NCBI GenBank assembly: GCA_018668475.1
Contig: JABJCZ010000304.1
Coordinates: 1 to 7,213 of the forward strand
DNA length: 7,213 nt
Direction: 5' to 3'
Source: Alphaproteobacteria bacterium
GTDB taxonomy: Bacteria; Pseudomonadota; Alphaproteobacteria; UBA828
Shown here one piece after another: positions 1 through 6,404 of this stretch (positions are counted from its first letter, which is position 1; every line of letters begins with the position of its first letter). The translations under genes were made by a program, and so were the position numbers. Below the pieces are notes generated by a model. That model did not search any database, was not told where the DNA came from, and saw nothing but the letters and a program-made list of their open reading frames with translations.

Positions 1-1543
1 GCTCGGGGTTGCCGAAATTGAGGCAATCGGTAATCGCGAGTGGCTGGCCGCCGGTCGCCGTGATATTGCGCCAGACCTCGGCCACCGCCTGAGCGCCGCC
101 GGTTTCGGGGTGGGCAACACAATAGCGCGGCGTGCAGTCGGTGCTGATGGCGAGGCCTTTACTGGTGCCATGCACCCTTACAACTCCGGCATCGCCACCG
201 GGCCGACCAATGGTATCGGCCATGACCATGTGATCGTATTGTTCCCAAATCCATCGCTTTGAGCAGATATCGGGCGATGCCATCAACGTCTTGAGAGCCG
301 CCATTGGCGTGGGGCGAGCAGATGCGGGTGACGTGTCAAGATCGGCTCCGGTCAACGCGGATGGCGCTGGAATTTCATTCCACGGCCGATCATAAATTGG
401 CGCGTCGTCGACCAGCGGGCGCACTGGCATGTCTGCAACAATGTGGTTGCCTTCCTTGATGACAAATCTACCGGTATCGGTCACCTGTCCAACCACGGCG
501 AAATCCACCTGCCACTTCTCAAATATCCGACGGGCGGTATCTTCCGCGCCGGGCCGCAGCACCATGAGCATGCGCTCCTGGCTCTCTGAGAGCATGACCT
601 CGTATGGCGTCATGCCGTCTTCGCGTTTCGGCACTCGGTCGAGATCAAGCTCGATACCCGTGCCACCCTTGTCTGCCATCTCTACCGATGAGCAGGTCAG
701 CCCAGCGGCGCCCATGTCCTGAATGGCGATGATGGCATCGGTGGCCATCAGCTCAAGACAAGCTTCCAGCACGAGTTTTTCCATAAACGGGTCGCCCACC
801 TGCACGGTGGGGCGTTTTTCTTCCGAATCCGCATCAAACTCGGCGGACGCCATGGTCGCGCCATGGATACCGTCGCGCCCCGTCTTGGAGCCTGCGTAGA
901 CCACCGGGTTGCCGATGCCGGCGGCGGCGGAATAGAAAATACTGTCCGTGGCAACGAGGCCAACGGTCATTGCATTGACGAGGTTGTTGCCGTCATAAGC
1001 GCTATGGAAGTTGCATTCGCCACCAATGGTCGGCACGCCGATACAATTGCCGTAGCCGCCGATGCCTGCCACGACGCCGGCGACGAGGTGCCTTGTCCGC
1101 GGATTTTCCGGTGCGCCAAAGCGCAGCGCATTCATGTTGGCGACGGGTCGCGCGCCCATGGTGAAGACGTCACGCAAAATCCCGCCGACACCGGTGGCCG
1201 CACCCTGGTAAGGCTCGATGAATGACGGGTGGTTATGGCTTTCCATTTTAAACACGGCGGCAAGACCGTCGCCGATATCAATAATGCCGGCGTTCTCGCC
1301 CGGCCCGCAAATGACCCAGTCAGCTTCCGTCGGCAGCGTTTTTAGCCATATCCGTGATGATTTGTAGGAGCAATGTTCGCTCCACATCACCGAAAAAATA
1401 CCAAGTTCCGTGCGATTAGGCGTTCGGCCCAGGGCGTTTTCTACCCGGGTGTACTCTTCGGCCGTCAGGCCATGTGCGGCAATGACGTCCGGCGTAACTT
1501 CGAACTCTGCGGCACTTTCGGCGGGGGTCTGTTCCTGCGTCAA
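1..1543 (-). CDS. purL: Phosphoribosylformylglycinamidine synthase subunit PurL (partial, C-terminus beyond the window)
   Basis: PurL is the ATP-dependent synthetase subunit that converts FGAR plus ammonia (supplied by PurQ) to FGAM in cytosolic de novo purine synthesis. I translated the minus strand by hand and found one open frame of 514 codons running off the left edge; the family is usually about 730-740 residues. Visible motifs are SEHCSYK at 55-61 (active-site His57), KMESHNHPS from Lys99 (ATP/Mg site, Glu101, His103), GVGGILRD at 118-125, Gln248, DMGAAGL at 276-282, ESQ at 320-322 and [10 protein letters not shown] at 504-513. These follow the positions known in Bacillus PurL with an offset of about three residues up to ESQ. 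No frameshift was seen. No ATG or GTG lies between the upstream in-frame stop and the conserved region, so the start is a TTG at 1543 with AGGA seven bases upstream. Unusually, it is separated from purQ by 484 bp. The identification is very secure and the start fairly so. Confidence 0.97.
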   Translation of the reverse strand, partial: MTQEQTPAESAAEFEVTPDVIAAHGLTAEEYTRVENALGRTPNRTELGIFSVMWSEHCSYKSSRIWLKTLPTEADWVICGPGENAGIIDIGDGLAAVFKMESHNHPSFIEPYQGAATGVGGILRDVFTMGARPVANMNALRFGAPENPRTRHLVAGVVAGIGGYGNCIGVPTIGGECNFHSAYDGNNLVNAMTVGLVATDSIFYSAAAGIGNPVVYAGSKTGRDGIHGATMASAEFDADSEEKRPTVQVGDPFMEKLVLEACLELMATDAIIAIQDMGAAGLTCSSVEMADKGGTGIELDLDRVPKREDGMTPYEVMLSESQERMLMVLRPGAEDTARRIFEKWQVDFAVVGQVTDTGRFVIKEGNHIVADMPVRPLVDDAPIYDRPWNEIPAPSALTGADLDTSPASARPTPMAALKTLMASPDICSKRWIWEQYDHMVMADTIGRPGGDAGVVRVHGTSKGLAISTDCTPRYCVAHPETGGAQAVAEVWRNITATGGQPLAITDCLNFGNPE

Positions 1544-1550
1544 CGGAATA

Positions 1551-1554
1551 TCCT
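1551..1554 (-). promoter_or_regulatory. Ribosome binding site supporting the TTG start of purL
   Basis: On the minus strand AGGA is followed by seven bases (TATTCCG) and then TTG. In this frame the preceding in-frame stop is only about 27 codons upstream, and the interval has no ATG or GTG. An ATT two codons earlier is the only other near-start. The site therefore decides the purL start. Confidence 0.6.
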
Positions 1555-1722
1555 GTGAGCGGCTGGCGGGAGTGGTGCAGGTCCTACCTGATCGAGCGGG
1601 CGGCGAGGCCTAATTGCGTCCCTCCCGAGCTTTGAACCAGTGGTCTCTTGGCTATACAGCGATTCCCGGTGGAGTGTAAGAGGCACCAAGTTTTTGATCT
1701 TCATCGTAACAATTGTTTACAA

Positions 1723-1752
1723 AATAAATGCTTCATTAATGAATTGAGACAA
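1723..1752 (-). promoter_or_regulatory. Possible sigma70-type promoter for purL
   Basis: Within the only AT-rich island of this neighbourhood, the minus strand reads TTGTCT (1752-1747), an 18-base spacer and TTTATT (1728-1723). Each hexamer matches the consensus at four of six positions. It would give purL its own transcript with a leader of roughly 170 bases. Two short palindromes lie beside it: TTCATTAATGAA at 1732-1743, inside the spacer, and AACAATTGTT at 1708-1717, just downstream. The match is weak and AT-rich DNA gives such matches by chance. Confidence 0.3.
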
Positions 1753-1808
1753 TTATGGTCCCCGTGCTCTGGGAGATGGAACCGCACTTGTGCGGATGAG
1801 GCAGAGTG

Positions 1809-1892
1809 TTACGCGAGATGGCTTCGGGCGGGTGAGCGGCCCAAACGAAAGCCAGCAGATCTGACGATCGATCTCGTGACACTTTGCTTCAT
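1809..1892 (-). CDS. Possible 27-residue leader-type ORF upstream of purL (unproven)
   Basis: A small frame starting at ATG 1892 and ending in TAA encodes a basic, Ser/Arg-rich peptide beginning MKQSVTRSIVRSAG. I do not recognise it. It is worth listing because GGGAG lies seven bases before the ATG, a good ribosome binding site, and because the first three bases of that site form the end of the 3' arm of the hairpin at 1902-1916, which could limit access to it. It lies between purQ and purL on their strand. The composition is also what chance would give in GC-rich DNA, and the same frame stays open further upstream. Treat as a candidate only. Confidence 0.15.
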   Translation of the reverse strand: MKQSVTRSIVRSAGFRLGRSPARSHLA

Positions 1893-1941
1893 ACTCTTTC
1901 TCCCGGCTCTGCCGGGCGGTGGCGCGATGGGCCCCTCGATG

Positions 1942-1972
1942 CACCCCTCAGGGTGTCTTTGCGCGGACACCC
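1942..1972 (-). promoter_or_regulatory. Two mutually exclusive hairpins just downstream of purQ
   Basis: In minus-strand RNA, GGGTGTC (1972-1966) can pair over seven bases with GACACCC (1957-1951) around an 8-base loop. Alternatively, the CACCC within that second arm can pair with GGGTG (1946-1942) around a 4-base loop. Both folds need the same central segment. This is the geometry of an attenuator or RNA switch, but no U tract follows, so the function is unknown. The dyads are seen directly; regulatory use is inference. Confidence 0.35.
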
Positions 1973-2027
1973 ACATCAATCCGCATCGATAGTCGCCGCC
2001 CGGCCCCTTCTTCCTCAATGCACCAAA

Positions 2028-2717
2028 TCAGTGGATGGATGAAATTAATCCGTCGAACATAATTTTGCCGTCAATGCCGCCGAGCGCCGTGTCGGCCAGG
2101 CGTTCGGGGTGTGGCATCATGCCAAGCACAGTACGCCCATTGTTGAACACGCCGGCAATGTGCCGAGCCGAGCCGTTCGGGTTATGGGTTGCGCCGAGCT
2201 CGCCGCCCGGACCGCAGTAGCGGAAAGCGACCTGATCGGCGTCTTCCAGGCGGTCCAACCCGACATCGTCGAGAAAATAATTGCCGTCGTGGTGGGCGAT
2301 CGGCATCCGCACGACATCGCCCTTGCTGAAGGCACTGGTAAACGAGCTGGCAGGGTTTTCAACGCGCAATGATACGTCGCGACAGACAAATCTGAGTGAG
2401 GCGTTGCGCATGAGCGCACCCGGCAAGAGGCCTGCCTCGGTCGCAACCTGGAATCCGTTGCAGATGGCCAATACCGGCGTGCCGCGCCGGGCCGCGCTGA
2501 CGACGTCGCGCATGATCGGTGATTGCGCTGCCATTGCGCCGGAGCGCAGGTAGTCGCCATAGGAGAAACCGCCCGGCAGAACGATCAGGTCGGTGTCAGG
2601 CAGGTTACTGTCGCCATGCCAGATCATGGACGGCGCGTGGCCGATGCTGGCGCCAAGTGCCACCTGCACGTCTCGGTCACAGTTGGATCCGGGAAAAACG
2701 ATGACGGAAGCCTTCAC
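2028..2717 (-). CDS. purQ: Phosphoribosylformylglycinamidine synthase subunit PurQ (glutaminase)
   Basis: PurQ is the class I glutamine amidotransferase subunit that hydrolyses glutamine and channels ammonia to PurL with the help of PurS. The 229-residue protein has the family's usual length. It opens with [12 protein letters not shown], has the oxyanion-loop region [14 protein letters not shown] (about 47-60), the nucleophile elbow AICNGFQ with Cys86, and the catalytic His203 and Glu205 in MMPHPERL. I chose the GTG at 2717: family members start a few residues before the FPGSNCDRD motif, and the GTG lies 8 bp after the purS stop with GAGGA overlapping the end of purS. An ATG at 2786 in the same frame would add 23 residues lying entirely over purS and is unlikely. 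It is the last gene of the compact purC-purS-purQ block. Confidence 0.96.
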   Translation of the reverse strand: MKASVIVFPGSNCDRDVQVALGASIGHAPSMIWHGDSNLPDTDLIVLPGGFSYGDYLRSGAMAAQSPIMRDVVSAARRGTPVLAICNGFQVATEAGLLPGALMRNASLRFVCRDVSLRVENPASSFTSAFSKGDVVRMPIAHHDGNYFLDDVGLDRLEDADQVAFRYCGPGGELGATHNPNGSARHIAGVFNNGRTVLGMMPHPERLADTALGGIDGKIMFDGLISSIH

Positions 2718-2725
2718 GGCGGCGC

Positions 2726-2974
2726 CTAGTCCTCGATGTCGATGCGATAGTTTTCGATAACGGTATTGGCCAGCAGCTGGCGGCACATGGCGTCCACCTG
2801 ATCACGGGCCCGCTCGGGATCGTTTTCGGCGACCTCGATTTCTATGAACTTGCCTTGCCGTACACCGGCCACACCCTCGAACCCGAGTGAACCCAGGGCG
2901 CCCTCGATTGCCTTGCCCTGTGGGTCAAGAACACCATTTTTCAGGGTTACGTGGACCTTCGCCCTGCTGCTCAT
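2726..2974 (-). CDS. purS: Phosphoribosylformylglycinamidine synthase subunit PurS
   Basis: PurS is the small non-catalytic subunit that bridges PurQ and PurL in the three-subunit FGAM synthase and helps ammonia transfer. The 82-residue frame matches the family length and pattern: [20 protein letters not shown] at about 6-25, a central GKFIEIEV strand, and a C-terminal [11 protein letters not shown] segment. Its ATG overlaps the purC stop as ATGA (2971-2974), indicating translational coupling, and only 8 bp separate its TAG from the purQ GTG. Presence of purS means PurL here is the small bacterial form, not the fused large enzyme of Gammaproteobacteria. Confidence 0.95.
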   Translation of the reverse strand: MSSRAKVHVTLKNGVLDPQGKAIEGALGSLGFEGVAGVRQGKFIEIEVAENDPERARDQVDAMCRQLLANTVIENYRIDIED

Positions 2975-3798
2975 GACACTTTTCCCGGCGAATCTACTGG
3001 TTTTGCCGGGCTGGTCGGGCCGCCGATATCGGTCGGACCAGAGGCCCCGACCGGACGGAATTCCTTTACGTTGGCCTCTGGCATGATGCCGAGCCGACGG
3101 GCCACTTCCTGATAGGCTTCGGCGACATCGCCGAGGTCGCGCCGAAAGCGGTCTTTATCGAGCTTCTCGTCGGAGTTCATGTCCCACAAGCGGCAGCTAT
3201 CCGGGCTGATTTCGTCAGCGAGCACAATGCGCATCTCTTCACCGTGCCACAGACGCCCAAACTCGAGTTTGAAGTCCACCAGGCGAATGCCAACGCTTAC
3301 GAACAGACCATTGAGGAAGTCGTTGACGCGCAATGAGATCGACAACATGTCGTCAATTTCTTGCGGGCCGGCCCAGCCGAAGGCGGTGATGTGCTCTTCC
3401 GAGATCATCGGATCGCCCAACTCGTCATTCTTGTAATAATACTCGACGATGGAGCGCGGCAAGGGCGTGCCCTCGGCGATGCCCAGGCGCTTTGAGATCG
3501 AGCCGGCCGCAACGTTGCGAATCACGACTTCCACCGGAACAATTTCAACTTCGCGAATCAGCTGTTCGCGCATGTTGAGCCGGCGCACAAAGTGAGTCGG
3601 CACGCCGATCTCTGCCAGGCGCGTCATGAGATATTCCGAGATGCGATTGTTGAGGACACCCTTGCCCTCAATCACGCCCTTCTTTTCGTTGTTGAAGGCC
3701 GTAGCGTCATCTTTGAAATACTGGACCAGCAGACCAGGTTCAGGGCCCTCGTAGAGCACCTTGGCCTTGCCCTCGTAAATCCGTCTGCGACGGGACAT
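2971..3798 (-). CDS. purC: Phosphoribosylaminoimidazole-succinocarboxamide synthase (SAICAR synthetase)
   Basis: PurC condenses CAIR with L-aspartate using ATP to give SAICAR in purine synthesis. The 275-residue protein begins with the family pattern [14 protein letters not shown] (ATP-binding start, 5-18), then [12 protein letters not shown] (30-41), the first SAICAR signature [16 protein letters not shown] (89-104), the second signature LVDFKLEFG (173-181) and [14 protein letters not shown] (193-206). The catalytic core ends at about residue 245. The last roughly 30 residues are a Gly/Pro/Ser-rich tail, longer than the usual 235-260 residue enzyme. The start ATG has GGAGG six bases upstream. 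It is the first gene of the purC-purS-purQ block and overlaps purS by 4 bp. Confidence 0.97.
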   Translation of the reverse strand: MSRRRRIYEGKAKVLYEGPEPGLLVQYFKDDATAFNNEKKGVIEGKGVLNNRISEYLMTRLAEIGVPTHFVRRLNMREQLIREVEIVPVEVVIRNVAAGSISKRLGIAEGTPLPRSIVEYYYKNDELGDPMISEEHITAFGWAGPQEIDDMLSISLRVNDFLNGLFVSVGIRLVDFKLEFGRLWHGEEMRIVLADEISPDSCRLWDMNSDEKLDKDRFRRDLGDVAEAYQEVARRLGIMPEANVKEFRPVGASGPTDIGGPTSPAKPVDSPGKVS

Positions 3799-3804
3799 TT
3801 TTGT

Positions 3805-3856
3805 CCTCCGGGATCAGGGCTTGCGAAGGGCGAAAGCGCCGTGTGCGAGCCCCGGA
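3805..3856 (-). promoter_or_regulatory. purC leader stem-loop overlapping its Shine-Dalgarno
   Basis: In minus-strand RNA, UCCGGG (3856-3851) can pair with CCCGGA (3812-3807), six bases. The last three bases of the second arm are the first three of the purC Shine-Dalgarno GGAGG (3809-3805). Nested inside are GCUCGC/GCAAGC arms with one mismatch and a small GGCG-CUUU-CGCC hairpin (3840-3829). If formed, the stem would partly block translation of purC. The complementarity is visible in the sequence; a regulatory role is inference. Confidence 0.35.
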
Positions 3857-3868
3857 ATCGACACCCGC

Positions 3869-3897
3869 AACATAGTCAATTCACCCCGCCAAAACAA
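3869..3897 (-). promoter_or_regulatory. Possible sigma70-type promoter of purC
   Basis: On the minus strand TTGTTT (3897-3892) is followed after 17 bases by TATGTT (3874-3869). The hexamers match the consensus at three and four of six positions, with ideal spacing. A start a few bases downstream would give a leader of about 65 bases that includes the stem-loop over the purC ribosome binding site. The 176-bp gap to the upstream NRDE gene also argues for a separate promoter. Confidence 0.4.
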
Positions 3898-3974
3898 TGA
3901 CCGCAGCACCAAACGTTGAGAAAGAGTCGTGCTCCGCCCGATCGGTGCTTTGTGCCCGCCCAAAACGGGATAGA

Positions 3975-4724
3975 TCACAGCGCTACTGGCTCAAACGGGG
4001 CGAGGCCCGGTGGCCCGCTGGCAAATAGCAGCGCCACGCGGTCTGTGGTCGCGCCTGCTGCGGCGAGGGCCACGATCGACGCGTTGACAGTACCAAACAT
4101 CCCGTCGCCGGCGATGCGCATGGCGCCTTCCGGGCCACTCCCGGCCGCGCGGGCGTCACTCGCCATCAACGCCTCCCAGGCAAATACATCGCCAGTGGCA
4201 GGGGCCGGCGGTGGTGCTGCGGCAAATCGCGGTCGGTGATGGCTGATTCGGGGGCAAGTCATGTCGTTGAGGTCGTGAGCGGTGATCATCGACAGGCCTT
4301 CTGGCACCGGATGCGCCTCGATAGCGCTTTCGCCATCGTGGCGTATCCAGAATGCCGCTTCGGAGTCGGCAATAAGCAGGTTAAACGTCCGGTAGGCTTG
4401 GGGGTTGATGGCGCTTAGCGCCTCTGCTGCATCGCCGGCCTCAGCGTGATCCAGTGCCTCGAGCACCAGCTCACCCCGGCTGCGTTTGTCGTTGGCCGGT
4501 CCGAGCGAGCCCGGTCGGTTGAGAATTGCAGCAACCAGGCCATGATCATTGACGCCTAGCCAGCTGCCGCCAGCAACGGTGTCGCGCCCGGCCACGACGT
4601 TTGGGCGATCATCCCAATGGCGTGCCGGCGGCAGCCAGGCACGATCACGCATTTCGTCACGGTTTGCGCCAATTATTACGGGCCAGGCGTGTTCGGGGCG
4701 CCTGAGGATCACAACGGTGCACAT
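3975..4724 (-). CDS. NRDE / TANGO2 family protein
   Basis: The 249-residue protein opens with MCTVVIL and has the family-defining ANRDE at 20-24, followed by a VVAGRDTVAGGSWLGV block (about 43-58) and NRPGSLGP (69-76). These features, including Cys2 right after the initiator Met, define the NRDE (Ser/Thr-rich T10 / TANGO2) family; the length is typical. Eukaryotic members (TANGO2, HRG-9) have been linked to haem trafficking and metabolic disease, but the bacterial role is not established and I assign no reaction. The ATG is preceded by AGGA six bases upstream. The gene sits between the ATPase zeta gene and purC, transcribed toward purC. Family assignment is confident, function unknown. Confidence 0.9.
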   Translation of the reverse strand: MCTVVILRRPEHAWPVIIGANRDEMRDRAWLPPARHWDDRPNVVAGRDTVAGGSWLGVNDHGLVAAILNRPGSLGPANDKRSRGELVLEALDHAEAGDAAEALSAINPQAYRTFNLLIADSEAAFWIRHDGESAIEAHPVPEGLSMITAHDLNDMTCPRISHHRPRFAAAPPPAPATGDVFAWEALMASDARAAGSGPEGAMRIAGDGMFGTVNASIVALAAAGATTDRVALLFASGPPGLAPFEPVAL

Positions 4725-5023
4725 GGTTGTTCCTGTCCTGTAGCAGCTGGGGCCGTGAAAGCGGTCGCCAATTTGTCGTGAAATCCGGATAGTCGCGAAA
4801 CTGGGTGCCGAGGGTATTTACAAACCGCTCCACCCACCGCATATATGCGCCGTCTGTGTTGTGTCGTCTACCCGTCGCGCATTGGAGGCGCGTGGGTTTG
4901 CCCAAGGTGAGGCGCGCCGCATTACAGAGCGGACCATTTTCGTTTATCTGGCTGCAAAACCGGCCAGAAAAAGCCTATTATCAGGCGTTCAACTTACCAG
5001 GCATTTAAAGGAGCCGGCGTTTC
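4725..5023. other. Divergent intergenic region between the NRDE gene and the zeta gene
   Basis: These 299 bases must carry promoters for two divergent genes. I see a 12-bp perfect palindrome CGCATATATGCG at 4838-4849, which could be an operator or a chance dyad, and a good -10-like hexamer close to the zeta gene. Small open frames cross the region on both strands, but they run into NRDE or zeta coding sequence in other frames and look like chance. No gene is called here. Confidence 0.5.
4953..4981 (+). promoter_or_regulatory. Possible promoter of the zeta subunit gene
   Basis: TATTAT at 4976-4981 matches the -10 consensus at five of six positions. TGCAAA at 4953-4958, 17 bases upstream, is a poor -35 (three of six). 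Transcription would start about 35 bases before the ATG at 5024. The call rests mainly on the -10 and the position. Confidence 0.35.
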
Positions 5024-5344
5024 ATGACCACCTTCGACGATCGCGAAAAGGCCGAAGAGGCCCGTTACAAACACGATCAGGAGTTTCAGTTCAAGGTGAT
5101 GGCGCGCCGGAACAAGCTTCTGGGAATGTGGGCCGCCGAACAGATGGGCATGGCCACGGCAGAGGCTGAGGCCTATGCCAAAGAAGTCGTGATATCCGAC
5201 TTTGACGAGCCCGGCGACGATGACGTGTTGCGCAAGGTGTTGGGCGACCTGACCAAGAATAGCGTGACCTGCGACGAGCATAGCCTGCGCCAGGAAATGG
5301 ACAGACTGCTGAGCGTTGCGACGGAGCAAGTCAAAGCCGAATAA
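5024..5344 (+). CDS. F1Fo-ATPase inhibitory subunit zeta (DUF1476)
   Basis: In Paracoccus and relatives, the zeta subunit binds the F1 part of ATP synthase and blocks ATP hydrolysis through its N-terminal segment. This 106-residue protein matches the family from end to end: MTTFDDREKAEEARYKHDQE at the N-terminus (the inhibitory region), ARRNKLLGMWAAEQMG at 27-42, AEAYAKEVVISDFDEPGDDD around 48-67, and an acidic helical C-terminus. AAAGGAG lies ten bases before the ATG. It is the only plus-strand gene supported in the window. In many Alphaproteobacteria a DUF1476 gene lies next to purC, divergently oriented; here the NRDE gene comes between them. It is about 230 bp from a convergent SDR gene. 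Confidence 0.93.
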   Translation: MTTFDDREKAEEARYKHDQEFQFKVMARRNKLLGMWAAEQMGMATAEAEAYAKEVVISDFDEPGDDDVLRKVLGDLTKNSVTCDEHSLRQEMDRLLSVATEQVKAE

Positions 5345-5465
5345 CGGTTTCCGGTGAGCGACTTACCACGCTGATTTAGAACGGTTTTTGTGTTGGCCTG
5401 AGGTGTCGGTTTCGGCGCTTCTGACCGCCAGCTTGCCGCACGTTCAATTGGTCACGGTTCAAGAG

Positions 5466-5560
5466 AAAAATAAAAATTAGCTAGGCAACTATATCCCGTC
5501 ATCGAAAGCGGAATGAGCCGCGCCTTTTCACAATGGTGCGCCTAGTAATTGCCTAGCTAA
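5466..5560 (-). terminator. Large stem-loop with T tract downstream of the SDR gene
   Basis: TTAGCTAGGCAA (5477-5488) and TTGCCTAGCTAA (5549-5560) are perfect 12-bp inverted repeats, extending to 15 bp with one mismatch. Reading the minus strand, the stem starts 12 bases after the SDR stop and is followed at once by TTTTTATTTTT (5476-5466), as in an intrinsic terminator. The enclosed 54-58 bases are unusually long for a terminator loop and contain their own small hairpin, GCGG-CTCATT-CCGC (5521-5508). On the plus strand no T run follows, so it does not serve the zeta gene in the classic way. It could instead be the 3' part of a small RNA. Confidence 0.5.
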
Positions 5561-5572
5561 ATAACTTTACGA

Positions 5573-6334
5573 CTAGTAGCGACCTACCGTCAGGCCGCCA
5601 TCAACAATGATGGTCTGCCCAGTCATATAGCGGGACGCGTCGGAACAGAGAAACAGCAATACGTCTGCCATCTCCTCAGGTTCGCCGATCCGGCCCATTG
5701 GAATATATTCGGCTGCTTTTTCAAGGCCTTCCGGGCCGACGGAGTGAACGGTGGAGAGCGCCTGTGCCGTGCGAATGAAGCCAGGCGCGAGTGCGTTGAC
5801 CCTGATCTGGTCCGCCGCGAGATCACAAGCAAGACCACGCACCAGGCCAACGACGCCGCTCTTCGCCGCATTATACTGCACATGGTCATACCAGCCGTAA
5901 GTGGTGCCCATCACCGAGGACACACAGGCAATGGCGCCGCCGCCGCCTTTTGCCATTCCCGGGGCGACAGCACGGGCGAGGCGAAACTCACCGGTCAAGT
6001 CAATATCAAGCGTTTGGGCCCATTTTTCGTCGGTCAATTCAGCCAACGGCACCTTGTGAGCAATGCCTGCGTTGGCAATGGCCGCCGAAAACGGCCCGCG
6101 GGCGTCTTCCACCTGTTTTACGACATGGTCCACAGCTGACGTGCTAGTGACATCGAGCGGGTGAAATTCGGCAGACCCACCGGCTGCAACGACATCATGC
6201 GCCGTCGCACGCCCTTCATCTTCAAGTATGTCGGTTACCACGACATGCCAGCCTGCGCGACCAAAGGCCTTGGCTGTTGCCTCACCAATGCCGATACCGG
6301 CACCTGTAATGATGACCATTTGTGTGTCGCTCAT
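5573..6334 (-). CDS. Classical short-chain dehydrogenase/reductase, probably NAD-dependent
   Basis: The 253-residue protein is a classical SDR: cofactor motif TGAGIGIG (10-17), DV at 61-62, NAG at 88-90, Ser140, YNAAK with Tyr154 and Lys158, and APGFIRT at 183-189. It ends in TGQTIIVDGG and a GLTVGRY tail. Asp35 at the end of the second beta strand suggests NAD(H) rather than NADP(H). The usual catalytic Asn of the NLxG stretch is Asp112 here (DIDLTG), a variant known in the family. Substrate cannot be read from the sequence; such proteins oxidise or reduce alcohols, sugars, steroids or acyl chains. AGGAG lies eight bases before the ATG. It follows the other SDR gene by 70 bp on the same strand and is probably co-transcribed. 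Confidence 0.92.
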   Translation of the reverse strand: MSDTQMVIITGAGIGIGEATAKAFGRAGWHVVVTDILEDEGRATAHDVVAAGGSAEFHPLDVTSTSAVDHVVKQVEDARGPFSAAIANAGIAHKVPLAELTDEKWAQTLDIDLTGEFRLARAVAPGMAKGGGGAIACVSSVMGTTYGWYDHVQYNAAKSGVVGLVRGLACDLAADQIRVNALAPGFIRTAQALSTVHSVGPEGLEKAAEYIPMGRIGEPEEMADVLLFLCSDASRYMTGQTIIVDGGLTVGRY

Positions 6335-6363
6335 GGCTCTTGCTCCTGACTATTTGAAAGTAT

Positions 6364-6378
6364 CATTGTTATTCAATG
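6364..6378. repeat. Short inverted repeat between the two SDR genes
   Basis: CATTG-TTATT-CAATG lies in the AT-rich part of the 70-bp gap between the SDR genes, just upstream of the ribosome binding site of the downstream one. A 12-bp palindrome GCCTGATCAGGC (6399-6410) overlaps the stop codon of the upstream SDR. Either could be an operator or chance; neither has a T tract. Confidence 0.25.
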
Positions 6379-6404
6379 TATTATGGGCGTTCAAACGCGC
6401 CTGA

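Larger units (their letters stand above)
1544..2027. other. Long purQ-purL intergenic region with hairpins and an AT-rich island
   Basis: This 484-bp stretch interrupts an otherwise tightly packed pur operon. Open frames on both strands here have the Arg/Pro/Gly/Ser-rich composition of chance frames in GC-rich DNA, and I recognise no protein in them. What can be seen are compact dyads: CCGCA-CTTG-TGCGG at 1782-1795, CCCGGC-TCT-GCCGGG at 1902-1916, and two overlapping hairpins at 1942-1972. The segment at about 1690-1760 is AT-rich and carries the palindromes AACAATTGTT (1708-1717) and TTCATTAATGAA (1732-1743). No hairpin here is followed by a T run on the minus strand, so none is a standard terminator. 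Confidence 0.6.

Noticed and set aside
1..1543. Apparent lack of a long ATG-started gene, suggesting a broken purL
   Set aside because: Hand translation of the minus strand gives one uninterrupted frame of 514 codons with all expected PurL motifs; it starts with TTG and runs off the window edge, so it is partial, not broken.
1648..1992. Plus-strand frame of about 114 codons in the purQ-purL gap
   Set aside because: It has mixed composition, no recognisable motif and no clear ribosome site, and it reads through the hairpin segments antisense to the operon. It looks like chance.
1809..2018. 69-codon minus-strand frame starting 10 bases after purQ
   Set aside because: It has a TTG start without a good ribosome site and Arg/Gly/Pro-rich chance-like composition; only its last 27 codons have a plausible start and are listed separately at low confidence.
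3911..3974. Intrinsic terminator after the NRDE gene
   Set aside because: Only a 4-bp CCCG/CGGG stem and short palindromes are visible and no T run follows on the minus strand.
4657..4905. 82-codon minus-strand frame overlapping the NRDE start
   Set aside because: It overlaps the first 68 bases of a well-supported NRDE gene in another frame and shows no family motif.
5345..5400. Terminator for the zeta gene
   Set aside because: GGTGAG-CGA-CTTACC can form a small stem with one G-U pair, but the nearest T run is about 17 bases further on, too far for a normal intrinsic terminator.
5477..5560. Integron attC-like site in the inverted repeat
   Set aside because: The GTTRRRY/RYYYAAC core sites required for attC are not present at the arm ends.
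5477..5560. Miniature transposable element with terminal inverted repeats
   Set aside because: No convincing target-site duplication flanks the arms, and copy number cannot be tested from one window; a T tract on one side fits a terminator better. Kept only as an alternative.
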